64,000 nucleotides of DNA from Hordeum vulgare subsp. vulgare (GCF_904849725.1 NC_058522.1:454400844-454464843); one strand, 5' to 3'; positions 1 through 12,224 are shown, numbered from the stretch's first letter. The notes: generated from the sequence alone by a model not told the origin. Made by a program: numbers and translations.

Positions 1-334
1 CCCGTCTTATAGTCAACATGTATAATAGTTCATTGTAAAAGTGTACTACTTCTTTATTATATGGTCCACCTTTCATACTCACAAAATGACTAGGAACACG
101 TGCTAGAGCTGACTCTTAGCTAAGAGCCCGCTTATTACCTTCCCTCTCCTCTTCTCTTTCCTCTAAATAACTAAAAATAGATTAGTTTATTCCTTATAGC
201 CAGTTGACTCAGCTTTATTATACTTGTTCCAACTAGCGTGTGTATTTAAGTGACGGGAATAATTAACTAGTCGGATACGCACATGCATTGTATTGTACAC
301 CCTATTGAACGTGCTGCCTTGCTAGCTGCATGCA

Positions 335-485
335 ATATGTACGTAAATACATAGCCGGCAAAAAATGTACGTAGATATACATAGCCAGCAAAAAATGTAC
401 ATAGATACATGTATCATACATAAACGTATGTGGACACGACAAGGACATCCCTACCGTATGTGCGCACCACAAGGACATGCCATAT
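335..485. repeat. Two adjacent short tandem repeats of ~30 bp
   Basis: A unit containing CATAGCCRGCAAAAAATGTAC occurs twice with slight variation at about 345-405. Directly after it, a unit built on CGTATGTG..CACRACAAGGACAT occurs twice at about 425-483. Both are seen directly; no function is implied. Confidence 0.6.
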
Positions 486-486
486 A

Positions 487-643
487 CTTCCTTCATTCTT
501 AAATATAATTTTTTAAAAGATTTTATTAAACAACTATATACGAAGCAATATAGGTATGGAAATACTCTAAAGTACATCTATATACATTCGTATATAGTTT
601 TTTAATATAAACTTTAAAAAAACTCATATTTATAAACAAAGAG
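487..643. mobile_element. Degenerate Stowaway-type MITE
   Basis: About 157 bp with imperfect terminal inverted repeats (left CTTCCTTCATTCTTAAATAT, right half ending ..TATTTATAAACAAAGAG). TA dinucleotides lie on both sides (485-486 and 644-645). Length, TA target site and terminal sequence fit the Tc1/mariner-derived Stowaway MITEs of grasses (Thalos-like). The inverted repeats are well diverged, so it is old. Confidence 0.6.
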
Positions 644-916
644 TATGAATCATTACTACATGTATTGCGTAACACCGTTAGCATGTAGTTTCTAGCTCCA
701 CTGTACTTACATACGTACTTAAGCCAGCTGTTGATTTAAGTATATACATGTGTCATGTGTGTACATGTATGTACGTACGACGACGTATGTGGTTTTCATT
801 TAAGGTCATGTTCGACAACGCTCCAAAGAGCGGAGCGGGATACTAATCACTTCCTAAATTATTAGAGCTGCGTGCCGCTTCGTTCCGAGGCGAAGTTACG
901 TAGCGAGTGCACTTGC

Positions 917-932
917 CACTAGTAGAAAAAGG
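917..932 (+). repeat. CACTA terminal inverted repeat, left
   Basis: CACTAGTAGAAAAAGG, 16 bp. It matches the reverse complement of the right end at 14 of 16 positions. Preceded by the target repeat TGC at 914-916. Confidence 0.9.
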
Positions 933-954
933 ATCTATAGTTCTGGTTCGGTTG

Positions 955-1110
955 GACCATTAGTCCCGGTTCACGAACCGAGACTAAACAATCGAAACTA
1001 ATGCTAGCCCTAGTTCGGACCCGAACCGGGGCTAATGACCCTTCACGTGGTGGGGCTGAGAGGGAGGAGGGGAGGGGTATTAGTCCCGGTTCGTATTACG
1101 AACCGGGGCT
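955..1110. repeat. CACTA subterminal repeats, left end
   Basis: TTAGTCCCGGTTC occurs at about 960 and 1079, with reverse-strand forms (GAACCGGGGCTA, GAACCGAGACTA) between them. In En/Spm-type elements such subterminal repeats are where the TnpA-type protein binds; that role is inferred here from position. From 1110 to about 1525 I see only AT-rich 3' region of the element. Confidence 0.75.
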
Positions 1111-1525
1111 ATTTCTTCGCTGCTTTTTTAGCACTTTTTAAGGTTTAAGGTTTTGAGCATTTATTTGTTTTGGGCACTTTTTAATTCTTGTTTTGCACTA
1201 AATTGGATGATACATACACAACAATAAAGGAACAACTATATTGCACATCATCGTCACGAATAGATTACACCACCTCATCCTCGTGTTTTGTCGAACATAT
1301 TACAAAATATAGACACGAGTTACACATGTACATATGCATCTCTTTTACACTTTAACATTTCATCTGAATTGCATCGACGGGCAATAATATTCTCCCTTCA
1401 TATCTAGGACCTCTGCATCTAATAATCCGACAATTTCCTCTTGAATTGCTCGTACACGTTCCTGTGATAGAAGACCGTCACGCAACCGTTCGATCTAATT
1501 TAAAGAAGGGGTCAATATATATATA

Positions 1526-2400
1526 TCAATGAAACCGAACACAATTCACGGTAATAAAATAAAGCCGTGAGTATTGTTTATGGTACTTCAATTTTTTTAT
1601 GTCTCGGTTTCTCTCCGTCTCATGGGTCATCTGGCGAATGAACTCGCAAACATAGTATCCACATAAATTGTTTCTCTGCTCCTGCCTCAAGCACTTTACG
1701 AGAACAGAGTTCAATCAAAAACATAATCAAGAATTATAATGGTATTGAAACTAGAATAAAGAGATGCGCGGATCTAGCTAGTAGTTACTTACATATATTT
1801 GTTTAAATGTAAGCTCTGACTTCCAAACACCCCGAGCCTTGGCGGTGAACCATTTCCAAGCCCTGCCAAGAAAAGGAAATGAATAAAGGAGTTCTATATT
1901 AATCCTTGCTATCAGGAAATGAACGAGAAGTTGCCGATATAGTGCCATAATGAATGAAATTACCTCTGGAGGCATTCCTGCATGTTCGTCCATTCAGCGA
2001 GGGGTGTGCGTTTCGGGTCCATGACTATTACTTGTCCCTCGTCAGGTACAATGATTAACAAAATAAAGTGGAACCTGCGCACGCATAACGAGTCAATTAT
2101 ACACTTATAATAACATCGATTAAGCGAAAATAGAATGTGTGTAGTAACACTCACTTGAAGTTGTAAGGAAATAGTATTTCCCTTTTGATACTGGAAAATC
2201 TTAACCCTTGTACCAAGTTATTCTCTGTCTCGCGGGGTTCCGTTGCGAGAATTTGGTGATGAATGAAATATGGGTTAATGAACCCAATGTCATAGATTTT
2301 TCCTCTTTTGCATTCGGGAATCTTCATTATGCAAAATTAATATAGTGATGAGTAAGATTATACATGCAAGAACGAGCTGAGTTAGACTTAATAACACAAA
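1526..2400 (-). pseudogene. Ulp1-like (C48) cysteine protease part of CACTA gene 2
   Basis: Three short minus-strand open stretches, separated by intron-like gaps, together carry the triad of a Ulp1/SENP-type cysteine protease. The histidine is in FHFILLII (codon about 2068-2070) and the aspartate in VIVMDP (about 2017-2019). The nucleophile is in NLCGYYVCEF (about 1661-1663), with a glutamine seven residues before it as in plant homologues. The family removes SUMO or related modifiers, and Ulp1-like domains are known passengers in plant CACTA and Mutator-like elements. The stretch follows the long acidic exon at 2411-3181, whose 3' edge has a GTAAGT-type splice donor near 2413. The exon boundaries are my inference. 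The gene is separated from its first exon by the BARE-1 insertion, so it is unlikely to be expressed as drawn. Confidence 0.72.
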
Positions 2401-2410
2401 TTAATAATAC

Positions 2411-3181
2411 TTACAAACAATAGGCACTGATGATAGATTTGTCGAGGGCGTCTTGTTGGTATAACTGAAATAATTCGTCGAATTCAATCATTATCACGCC
2501 ATCTTCATGCCCGGAATGCTTGTCTGTATATGCAAGGTACATCCAGTTTTGTTGTTGAGCACATGCTTGCATGTACCAGTTATGCAATCTTTGTATTTTT
2601 GTTGGTAGCGTGTTTACTAACTCAGGTTTGACGAGAGGAGCCCCGTACCGGTACATATATGTTATGTCACCGAATTCCTGTATACGGTTTAAGTACTCAT
2701 CAATAGACATGCCATGAACCTTGGCCGCTTCTTCGTATTGTGCAACAAACTCTGGATCGATACCAGCTGTTTCATCATTCCTCTCCTCGACCGCAGATTC
2801 GCTCGAGCACACCTTTGTATCGCAATAAACTTTGAGCTGGGGGAACGATTGTTTTTTATTGTCCGAGCTGGGCAACTGATTTTCCGTTGGACGTATTACT
2901 CTTAACCGCTGCTTTTTTGCCTCAACCGACTTGAGAATAGAGCGTTCATAGTCTGCTGGCAACGGTGGCGGGGGATCTGCAAGGGTTTTCAACATTTTCA
3001 CGCATGCGACGTGATCTTCTGGGGTGGTGGGGAACTCTGGCTCTTTCGGCTTCTTCTTGTTAGCCACGTCAGCCTTCCACTGTTGATGTTGGGCGTCTAC
3101 CCTCTTAATATTGTCCTCTCCAGTATAGTCCCAAGGTCCCATCTCCATATCCTTATGAGGTACTTTTGGGAGGGGCGACAA
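2411..3181 (-). pseudogene. CACTA gene 2, central exon preceding the Ulp1-like part
   Basis: A 256-codon minus-strand open stretch. The N-terminal half is charged and proline-rich. The C-terminal half (DPEFVAQYEEAAKVHGMS.., then LHNWYMQACAQQQNWMYLAY) resembles the conserved segment that precedes Ulp1 domains in plant CACTA-encoded proteins. It ends at a splice-donor-like GTAAGT, in phase to continue into the protease exons at lower coordinates. Upstream frames at 3097-3745 are rich in proline and serine and partly repetitive; there the reading frame shifts, so the exon is probably damaged. Confidence 0.6.
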
Positions 3182-3249
3182 CTTACATTTGGGTGATCGG
3201 AACGCCTTTCTGCTGCCACTATTAGCGGTGGTACGTTTCCGGTTTTTGT

Positions 3250-3430
3250 TCTGGTCCTCACTGGACGGAGACGGTTGACGGGGCGGTGGAGACGGCTGAT
3301 GCGGCGGTGGAGATGGCTACGCTTGAGACTAGTGAGGCGGCGAAGATGACGGTTGCGCTGGAGACTGGTGAGGCGGCGAAGACAATGGTTGCGTTGGAGA
3401 CTGGTGATGTGGAGGCGAAGAAGGATTGCT
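3250..3430. repeat. Short tandem repeat inside CACTA gene 2
   Basis: A 30-bp unit (core GAGACTGGTGAGGCGGCGAAG) recurs about four times at 3325-3420, with GGCGGTGGAGA-type variants before it. Reverse-strand translation gives serine/proline/histidine-rich repeats. It creates long but meaningless ORFs on both strands. Confidence 0.65.
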
Positions 3431-3829
3431 GCTCTGAGGAGTCGGTGGCCTTGGCATCCAATTTGGAAGCAAGATGTCCTCCTTTGGCCATAGAACGGTT
3501 TGTTTCTTGATTTCTCCAAGTTGAGTCAAATCCCTATCTTCACCTGCAAGGTGGTCGAGTCTCGGCTCCTGATAATCTTTCATCACTTCATCCACCGCGA
3601 CGACAACGTACCCTTCTGGAACCGGAGAGAAATACCAATTTGGATGTGGTCCAATTGGTAAGGCCATGCCGACCACCACCGTCAACCTTAAGTTAGCAAC
3701 TTTCACCTTTAGCTCACAATGTGTGCTCTCTGCGATATCATCCACTGGATAGCGACGAGGAGGATCCGTCGTCGGTGCATCATCACCATCATCATGGAGC
3801 TGTGTGGAAGCGACAGTGCTTTTCCGATT

Positions 3830-4450
3830 TCACGCAGCTTCTATCATGAGCCGCTGAGATTGGCCGCTACCTTCCTGTCTGTCGATTTGATCCTGCTTCA
3901 GCCGCTTTACTGCTTCTTCTACATTACGCAGCCGGTCTACAACAGCCGCTTTCTCAGCTGCCTCCTTTTCTTTTCTCCTCTGATGGCTTCTATCGGGAAA
4001 TCTCTTCCTTTCCTCGGAAAACGCAAGCATCCACGGCGGGGAGCCTGGTAAGCCTTGTGCTTGCCCTTTGTGTTCCTTATTCCCAAGGACGCATGTGAGC
4101 TCGTGGTTCTCTCTATCGGGAATGAACACTCCCTCTTCAACATCCTGTACTGCACGTCTAATCTCCTCGATGGGCAGAGGATTATCTTTGTGTTTTTGGT
4201 TATATATTGCCTTCCCTTCTTCGTCCAACAAGCCCCATGCCCGTAAAACCAGTTTCTTATTTGTTCGAGCCATCTTAAGGGTTGTGGAGTGATATTTTCT
4301 TTCCAGAAATGATCCCTCAAGTGCTTCCCACTTAGCCATGTTAGTGCCGTAGCCACCATGCCCCATAATATGGTGGTACTTCTTCTTACCTGCATTCGTC
4401 TTATTTGTTGCAGATTTTTTCATGGCGTCCTCCGATTTCTTGTACGCCAC
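3830..4450 (-). pseudogene. CACTA gene 2, Transposase_24-like region
   Basis: 206 open codons. The segment KYHHIMGHGGYGTNMAKWEA, the following region (RAWGLLDEEGKAIYNQ) and the GNKEHKGQAQGL..PW motif are typical of the plant Ptta/En/Spm Transposase_24 family, which covers TnpA-like proteins of CACTA elements. A lysine/glutamate-rich tail (EERKRFPDRSHQRRKEKEAAEKAAVVDRLRNVEEAVKRL, residues ~150-190) predicts a coiled coil. TnpA-like proteins bind subterminal repeats and bring the element ends together; that function is by family. It lies in one gene with the 4514-4771 stretch upstream and the Ulp1-like part downstream. Confidence 0.72.
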
Positions 4451-4513
4451 AAATTCGGCCCAGTAGTATTTTATCTTCTCATAGCCGTGATCGAAATCTG
4501 GAGTCTTATCTTT

Positions 4514-4771
4514 CTAGCCCATCAATAGATCGGCCATCTTCTTAAGAGCCCACTCCTTGACTTTTTTTTCTAGAGCCGCTTTTCGCCTATTCATTTCCTC
4601 CTCATCTGGATCCACCTCTGGCGCCGGTAGGGTGAAATGAAGCATGAGCTTTCTCCAAAGGTTTTCTTTGGCTGTTGTGCCGACATATGAGACTCCTTCC
4701 TCCCTTGCCTTAATCCATTCTCTAGTGGTGATAGGGATGTGGTCCCTAACAACAACTCCACATGCCTTCAC
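4514..4771 (-). pseudogene. CACTA gene 2, upstream exon fragment
   Basis: 85 open codons (MKACGVVVRDHIPITTREWIKAREE..) with a basic, helical C-terminus. Sequences of this type (ITTREWIKP.. followed by KE.LW..L..HF.LP) directly precede the Transposase_24 region in plant CACTA proteins, which fits its place just upstream of 3830-4450. An in-frame stop near 4514 separates it from that part. Confidence 0.6.
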
Positions 4772-4950
4772 AAACTTCTTCTTTACATTTGTGGGAGCAA
4801 TTGGTTGCCTGACATTTGAGACTATTTCGATCCTATATCTCTCACTGTCATCCAGCTTCTTGGTTGGGCCTCGTTTCGTTCGTACTGAAGTTTTGCTCGA
4901 TCTGTAGGGCTAAAAGAAAGAGCATTAATATATGTATATAGTAGAGGATC

Positions 4951-4952
<2 letters not shown>

Positions 4953-5010
<58 letters not shown>
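4953..5010. repeat. (AT)n microsatellite
   Basis: An uninterrupted run of about 29 AT units inside CACTA gene 2, between gene-2 exon material at 5030-5179 and the exon at 4514-4771. Probably intronic. Confidence 0.95.
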
Positions 5011-5014
<4 letters not shown>

Positions 5015-5179
5015 CTCGACTGAGTGATCGGCTTCTCCCTCGCCGGCTTCTTCCTCATTGGAGCCGTTGATTCCTCCCTCGCCCAAGGTATGGGCGTCTA
5101 CCTCACCGGAGCTTCTACCTCATGTTGAGAGACTCATCTCCCTCGCCGGACTCGTTCATAAACTGATTGGTGACATCGA

Positions 5180-6965
5180 TGTTGGAAATATGCCCTAGAG
5201 GCAATAATAAAATGGTTATTATCATATTTCCTTGTTCATGGTAATCGTCTATTGTTCATGCTATAATTGTATTAACAGGAAACCGTAATACATGTGTGAA
5301 TAAATAGATCACAATGTGTCCCTAGCAAGCCTCTAGTTGGCTAGCTCATTGATCAATAGATGATCATGGTTTCCTGATCATGGGCATTAGATGTCATTGA
5401 TAACGGGATCACATCATTGGGAGAATGATGTGATGGACAAGACCTAATCCTAAGCATAGCACTAGATCATATTGTTCGTATGCTAAAGCTTTTCTAATGT
5501 CAAGTGTCTTTTCCTTCGACCGTGAGATTGTGCAACTCCCGGATACCATAGGAGTGCTTTAGGTCTATCAAATGTCACAACGTAACTGGGTGACTATAAA
5601 GGTGCACTACGGGTACCTCTGAAAGTGTATGTTGGGTTGGTACGAATCGAGATCGGGATTTGTCACTCCGCGTGACAGAGAGGTATCTCTGGGCCCACTC
5701 GGTAGAACATCATCATGAGCTCAATGTGACTAAGAAGTTAGTCACACGATGACGTGCTACAGAACGAGTAAAGAGACTTACCGGTAACGAGATTGAACAA
5801 TGTATAGGTATACCGACGATCGAATCTAGGGCAAGTTCTATACCGACACACAAAGGGAATTGTATACGGGATTGATTGAATCCTTGACATCGTGGTTCAT
5901 CCGATGAGATCATCGTGGAGCAAGTGGGAGCCACCATGGGTATCCAGACCCCGCTTATGGTTATTGGCCGGAGTGGTGTCTCGGTCATGTCTACCTGTCT
6001 CCCGAACCCGTAGGGTCTACACACTTAAGGTTCGATGACGCTAGGGTTATAGGGAATTGTTATACGAGATTACAGAAAGTTGTTCGGAGTCCCGGATGAG
6101 ATCCCTGACGTCACTAGGAGCTCCGGAATGGTCCGGAGGTAAAGATTGATATATAGGATGTATGGTTTTGGACACCGGAAATTTTTCGGGCGTCACCGAT
6201 AATGTACCGGGACCACCGGGACCACCGGGACCACCGGTAATGGTCCCGGGGGTCCGCCGGGAGGGGCCACCAGCCCCAAGAGGTAGCATGGGCCAAAAGA
6301 GGGAGGGCAACCAGCCCAAAGTGGGCTGGTGCGCCTCCCACAAGGAGGCCCAAGGCGCAGGAGGTGGAGAGGGGGGAAACCCTAGGCGCTGGTGGGCCTA
6401 AGGCCCACCTAGGGGTGCGCCACCCCTTCCCCCTACCCTGGCCGCCGCACCTCCCATCTGGGGGGGGGGCTGACGCACCACCTAGGGTGGGAACCCTAGG
6501 GGCACCCCCTCCCCTCCTCCTATATATAGTGGGGGTTTTGGGGCTGTTTGACACACAGTTTTCCCTCTCCCTCGGCGCAGCCCTGCCCCCCTTCTTTCTC
6601 CTCTCCCACGGTGCTTGGCGAAGCCCTGCCGAGAGACCTCGTCTCTCCATCGACACCACGCCGTCATGCTGCCGGAGATCTTCCCCAACCTCTCCCTCCT
6701 CCTTGCTGGATCAAGGTGCGGGAGACGTCACTGGGCTGCACGTGTGTTGAACGCGGAGGTGCCGTGGTTCGGCACTAGATCGGAATCACACCACGATCTG
6801 AATCGCCACGAGTACGACTCCATCAACCGCATTCTAGCAACGCTTCCGCTTAGCGATCTTCAAAGGTATGAAGATGCACTCACCCCTCTCGCGTTGCTGG
6901 TCTCTCCATAGGAAGATCTGAATATGCGTAGGATTTTTTTTGAATTTATGCTACGTTACCCAACA
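5180..6965 (+). repeat. 5' LTR of the BARE-1/Angela copy 1
   Basis: 1786 bp, TG...CA. A TATATATA box at 6521-6528 probably starts transcription. A 9-bp ACCACCGGG unit is present three times at about 6208-6236 but only once in the 3' LTR, which explains much of the length difference. The GC-rich open frames at 6047-6911 lie wholly in the LTR and are not genes. Confidence 0.95.
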
Positions 6966-6966
6966 G

Positions 6967-6979
6967 TGGCATCCGAGCC
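6967..6979 (+). promoter_or_regulatory. Primer-binding site, degenerate
   Basis: TGGCATCCGAGC, one base after the 5' LTR, differs at two of twelve positions from TGGTATCAGAGC, the complement of the initiator tRNA-Met 3' end used by most plant Copia elements. Confidence 0.75.
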
Positions 6980-8221
6980 AGGTTTTCTATGCGTAGATTA
7001 TATGCACAAGTAGAACACAAAAGGTTGTGGGCGATGATTTGTCAATTTCTTGCCGCTACTAGTCTTATTCTTTTCCGGCGGTATTGTGGGATGAAGCGGC
7101 CCGGACCGACATTACACGTACGCTTACGTGAGACTGGTTCCACCGACAGACATGCACACCGTGCATAAAGGTGGCTGGCGGGTGTTTGTCTCTCCTACTC
7201 TAGTCGGATTGGATTTGATGAAAAGGGTCCTTATGAAGGGTAAATAGCTTTGGCATATCATCATTGTGGCTGTCACGTAGGTAAGAAAGCGTCCTTGCTA
7301 GAAACCCACATCAACCACGTAAAACTTGCAACAACAATTAGAGGACGTCTAACTTGTTTTTGCAGGGTTTAACATGTGATATGATATGGTCAAAGTTGTG
7401 ATGTTGCATGTATGATGTATGAAATGATCATGTTATTGTAATAGGTTCCACGACTTGCATGTCGATGAGTATGGCAACCGGCAGGAGCCATAGGAGTTGT
7501 CTTAATTTATTGTATGAGATGCAACGCCATGTACTTACTACTTTTACTTCATTGCTAATGGTTAGCTATAGTAGTAGTGATAATATTAGTTGGCGTGACG
7601 ACTTCACGGAGACACGATGATGGAGATCATGGTGTCACGCCGGTGACAATGATGATCATGCGATGCCTGAAGATGGAGATCGAAAGAGCAAAGATGATAA
7701 TGGCCATATCATGTCACTATATGATTGCATTGTGATGTTTATCATGTTCTTCATCTTATTGCTTAGAACGACGGTAGCATAATAAGATGATCCCTCTTAA
7801 AATTTCGAGAATGTATTCCCCTAAGTGTGCACCGTTGCGAAGGGTCGTTGTCTCGAAACACCATGTGATGATCGGGTGTGATAGATTCTAATGTTCGCAT
7901 ACAACGGGTGTAAGCCAGATTTACACACGCGAAACACCTAGGTTGACTCGATCAGCTTAGCATGTACATACATGACCTCGAATACAAGAGACCGAAAGGT
8001 CGAACATGAGTCGTATGGTTGAATACGATCAGCATGAAGTTGCTCACCATGGTGACTAGTCCGTCTCACGTGATGATCGGACACGGGTTAGTCAACATGG
8101 ATCATGTATCACTTAGATGACTAGAGGGATGTCGATTTAAGTGGGAGTTCATACTTAATTTGATTAAATGAACTTAATTGTCATGAACTTAGTCTAAAAG
8201 TTGTCTTTATAAATATTGGAG
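6980..8221 (+). other. Long untranslated leader of the BARE-1/Angela copy
   Basis: About 1.2 kb without a convincing reading frame between the primer site and gag. A long leader with packaging and translation-control signals is usual for BARE-1-type elements. I cannot point to specific signals here. Confidence 0.7.
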
Positions 8222-11200
8222 ATGGCCAACGTCAACCTCAGTTTCAACGCATTCCTAGAGAAAAACAAGCTGAAAGATTATGGTAGCAACTATGCGGATT
8301 GGGTTCGCAACTTGAAGCTCATCCTTGAAGCAGCTAAAAAGGCTTATGTCCTTGATGCGCCGCTAGGTGACCCTCCCGCTCCCGCAGCAGCCCAGGACAT
8401 TCTGAACATTTGGCAAACGCGGAGTGATGACTACTCTCTGGTTAGGTGTGGCATGTTATACAGTTTGGAAACGGGGCTCCAAAGGCGTTTTGAGCAACAC
8501 AGTGCATATGAGATGTTCCAAGAGCCGAAGCTAGTTTTTCAAGCTCATGCCCGTGTCGAGAGATATGAAGTCTCCGACAAGTTCTTTAGCTGTAAGATGG
8601 GGGAGAACAGTTCTGTCAGTGAGCACGTACTCAAAATGTCTGGGTTACAGGGTCGTCTGACTTCACTTGGAGTCGAACTTCCGGATGATGCTATAATTGA
8701 CAGAATCCTCCAGTATCTCCCACCAAGCTACAAAGGTTTTGTGCTGAACTACAACATGCAAGGGATGGAGAAGACCATTCCCGAGTTGTACTCGATGCTC
8801 AAGTCTGCAGAAGTAGAAATCAAGAAAGAGCATCAAGTGTTGATGGTCAACAAGACCACTAGTTTCAAGAAGGGCAAGGGTAAGAAGAACTTCAAGAAAG
8901 ACGGCAAGGCCGTTGGCGTGCCCGGTAAGCCAGATGCCAGGAAGAAGAAAAAGAATGGACCCAAGCCTGAGACTGAGTGCTTCTACTGCAAGGGAAAAGG
9001 TCACTGGAAGCGGAACTGCCCCAAATACTTAGCGGACAAGAAGGCCGACAACGTTAAAGGTATATGTGATATACATGTTATTGATGTCTACCTTACCAGC
9101 GCTCGTAGTAGCTCCTCGGTATTTGATACCGGTGCTGTTGCTCACATTTGCAACTCAAAGCAGGAACTGTGGAATAAGCGGAGACTGGCCAAGGACGAGG
9201 TGACGATGCGCGTCGGGAATGGCTCCAAGGTCGATGTGATCGCCGTCGGCACGCTACCTCTACATCTACCATCGGGACTAGTTTTAAACCTTAATAATTG
9301 TTATTTAGTACCAGCTTTGAGGATGAATATTGTATCAGGGTCTTGCTTAATGCGAGACGGCTACTCATTTAAGTCAGAGAATAATGGTTGTTCTATTTAT
9401 ATGAGTGATATGTTTTATGGTCATGCTCCGCTGGTGAATGGTGTATTCTTGATGAATCTCGATCGTGATGTTACACATATTCATAGTGCGAATACCAAAA
9501 GATGTAAAGTTGATAATGATAGTCCCACATACTTGTGGCACTGCCGCCTTGGTCATATCGGTGTTAAGCGCATGAAGAAGCTCCATAATGATGGACTATT
9601 AGAGTCTCTTGACTTTGAATCATTTGACACATGTGAACCGTGCCTCATGGGCAAGATGACTAAGACCCCATTCTCAGGAATAATGGAGAGAGCGACCGAC
9701 TTATTGGAAATAATACATACTGATGTGTGTGGTCCAATGAACATTGAAGCTCGCGGTGGCTATCATTATGTTCTCACTCTCACCGATGATTTGAGTAGGT
9801 ATGGGTATATCTACTTGATGAAGCACAAATCTGAGACGTTTGAAAAGTTCAAGGAATTTCAGAGTGAGGTCGAGAATCAACGTGACAGAAAAATTAAGTG
9901 TCTACGGTCTGATCGTGGAGGAGAATAGTTGAGTCACGAGTTTGGCACACACCTAAGGAAGTGTGGAATCGTTTCACAACTGACGCCGCCTGGCACACCG
10001 CAACGCAACAGAGTGTCTGAACGTCGTAATCGCACTTTATTAGATATGGTACAATCTATGATGTCTCTTACCGACTTACCGCTATCATTTTGGGGATACG
10101 CATTAGAAACTGCAGCATTCACTTTAAATAGGGCACCGTCTAAATCCGTTGAGACGACACCGTATGAACTATGGTTTGGCAAGATGCCTAAATTGTTGTT
10201 TCTTAAAGTTTGGGGCTGTGATGCTTATGTGAATAAACTTCAACCAGAAAAGCTCGAACCCAAAGCGAAGAAATGCGTATTCATAGGATACCCTAAGGAA
10301 ACTATTGGGTATACCTTATATCTTAGATCCGAAGGTAAAACCTTTGTTGCCAAGAACGGATCCTTTCTAGAGAAAGAGTTTCTCCCGAAAGAAGTAAGTG
10401 GGAGGAAGGTAGAACTTGATGAGGTAATTACACCCCCTCTCGAACAGGAAAGTAGCGTAGCGCGGGAAATTGTTCCTGTGGCGCCTGCACCAACTGAAGA
10501 GGAAGTTAACGATAATGATCATGAAGTTTCGGATCAAGTTACTACTGAACCGCGAAGGTCCACAAGGGCACGCTCCGCACCAGAGTGGTACGGAAACCCT
10601 GTGATGGAAATCATGTTGTTAGACAACGGTGAACCTTCGAACTATGAAGAAGCGACGGCGGGCTCGGATTCCAATAAATGGCTTGAAGTTATGAAATCCG
10701 AGATAGGATCCATGTATGAGAACAAAGTATGGACTTTGGTGGACTTGCCCGATGACCGGCGAGCCATAGAAAATAAATGGATCTTCAAGAAGAAGACTGA
10801 TGCAAACGGTTATGTAACCGTTTATAAAGCTCGACTTGTCGCAAAGGGTTTCCGACAAATTCAAGGAATTGACTACGAAGAAACTTTCTCTCCCGTAGCG
10901 AAGCTGAAATCAGTCCGAATCATGTTAGCAATTGCCGCCTTTTATGATTATGAAATTTGGCAAATGGACGTCAAAACAACGTTCCTTAATGGGAACCTTA
11001 AGGAAGAGTTGTATATGATGCAACCAGAAGGTTTTGTCGACCCTAAGGGTGCTAACAAAGTGTGCAAGCTCCAGCGCTCCATCTATGGGCTGGTGCAAGC
11101 ATCTCGGAGTTGGAACATTCGCTTTAATGAGGTGATTAAAGCGTTTGGGTTCATACAGGTTTACGGAGAAGCATGTCTGTACAAGAAAGTGAGTGGGAGC

Positions 11201-12205
11201 TCTGTAGCTTTCCTCATACTGTATGTGGATGACATATTATTGATGTGGAATTATATAGAGATGTTGGAGATCATAAAGACCTATTTAAACAAGATTTTTT
11301 CAATGAAGGACCTTGGAGAAGCTGCATACATATTAGGCATCAAGATCTATAGAGATAGATCGAGGCGCCTCATAGGTCTTTCGCAAAGTACATACCTTGA
11401 CAAGATATTGAATAAGTTCAATATGGAAAACTCAAAGAAAGGGTTCTTGCGAGTTTTGCAAGGTATGAGATTGAGTAAGACTCAGTCACCGACCACGGCA
11501 GCAGATAGAGAGAAGATGAGTACTGTCCCCTATGCTTCAGTCGTAGGTTCTCTAATGTATGCCATGCTGTGTACCAGACCTGATATAAACCTTTCCATAA
11601 GTTTGGTAGGGAGGTACCAAAGTGATCCCGGTATGGAACACTAGACAGCGGTCAAGAATATCCTTAAGTACCTGAAGAGGACTAAGGAAATGTTTCTCGT
11701 TTATGGAGGTGACGAAGAGCTCGTCGTAAAGGGTTACGTCGACGCTAGCTTCGACACAGATCCGGATGACTCTAAGTCATAGACCGGATACGTATATGTT
11801 TTGAATGGTGGGGCAGTGAGCTGGTGCAGCAGCAAGCAAGAAGTCGTGGCAGCATCTACATGTGAAGCGGAGTACATAGCTGCTTCAGAAGCGGCTCATG
11901 AAGGAATTTGGATGAAGGAGCTCATCACCGACCTTGGAGTGGTTCCAAGCGCGTCGGGTCCAATGACGCTCTTCTGTGATAACACTGGGGCCATTGCCAT
12001 AGCCAAGGAGCCCAGGTTTCACCAGAAGACCAAGCACATCAAACGCCGCTACAACTCCATCCAAGACCATGTCCAGAGTGGAGTAATAGAGATTTGTAAA
12101 GTACATACGGATCTGAATTTCACAGACCCGTTGACTAAACCTCTTCCTCGAGCAAAACATGATCAACACCATAATGCTATGGGTGTTCGATACATCACAA
12201 TGTAA
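8222..12205 (+). pseudogene. BARE-1/Angela gag-pol polyprotein, three in-frame stops
   Basis: One reading frame, starting at ATG 8222 (MANVNLSF). Approximate residue positions: Copia gag, then a CCHC zinc knuckle (CFYCKGKGHWKRNC, 253-266), aspartic protease (FDTGAVAH, ~302), GAG-pre-integrase zinc region (~441-475), integrase core (TDVCGP ~500, RSDRGGE ~563, RRN glutamate ~597), reverse transcriptase (YVDD ~1001) and RNase H (EAEYIAASEA ~1215). The frame is closed by TAG at 9926-9928 (directly after RSDRGGE), 11642-11644 and 11779-11781. At each site the second copy at 47630-50650 has a sense codon, so these are point mutations. No frameshift is seen. The element could not make full polyprotein without readthrough of all three stops. 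Confidence 0.93.
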
Positions 12206-12224
12206 CTAGATTATTGACTCTAGT

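Larger units (their letters stand above)
1..916. other. Left flank of the CACTA element, no gene recognised
   Basis: AT-rich sequence with many GTACGTAC and ATGTAC runs. The only long open frames are low-complexity and look accidental. It holds two short tandem repeats and one degenerate MITE, listed separately. The three bases before 917 (TGC) are the target repeat of the CACTA element. Confidence 0.6.

Noticed and set aside
302..577. 91-codon minus-strand ORF
   Set aside because: Tyrosine/methionine-rich translation of ATGTAC repeats and of a MITE; no coding signal.
3286..3510. Plus-strand ORF with LETGEAAKT repeats
   Set aside because: Shadow of a 30-bp tandem repeat in the minus-strand CACTA gene 2.
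6047..6911. Long GC-rich ORFs with GPPGPP-type repeats
   Set aside because: They lie wholly inside a BARE-1/Angela LTR, recur with frame changes in the LTRs at 12771-13956 and 51254-52301, and come from base composition and a 9-bp repeat.
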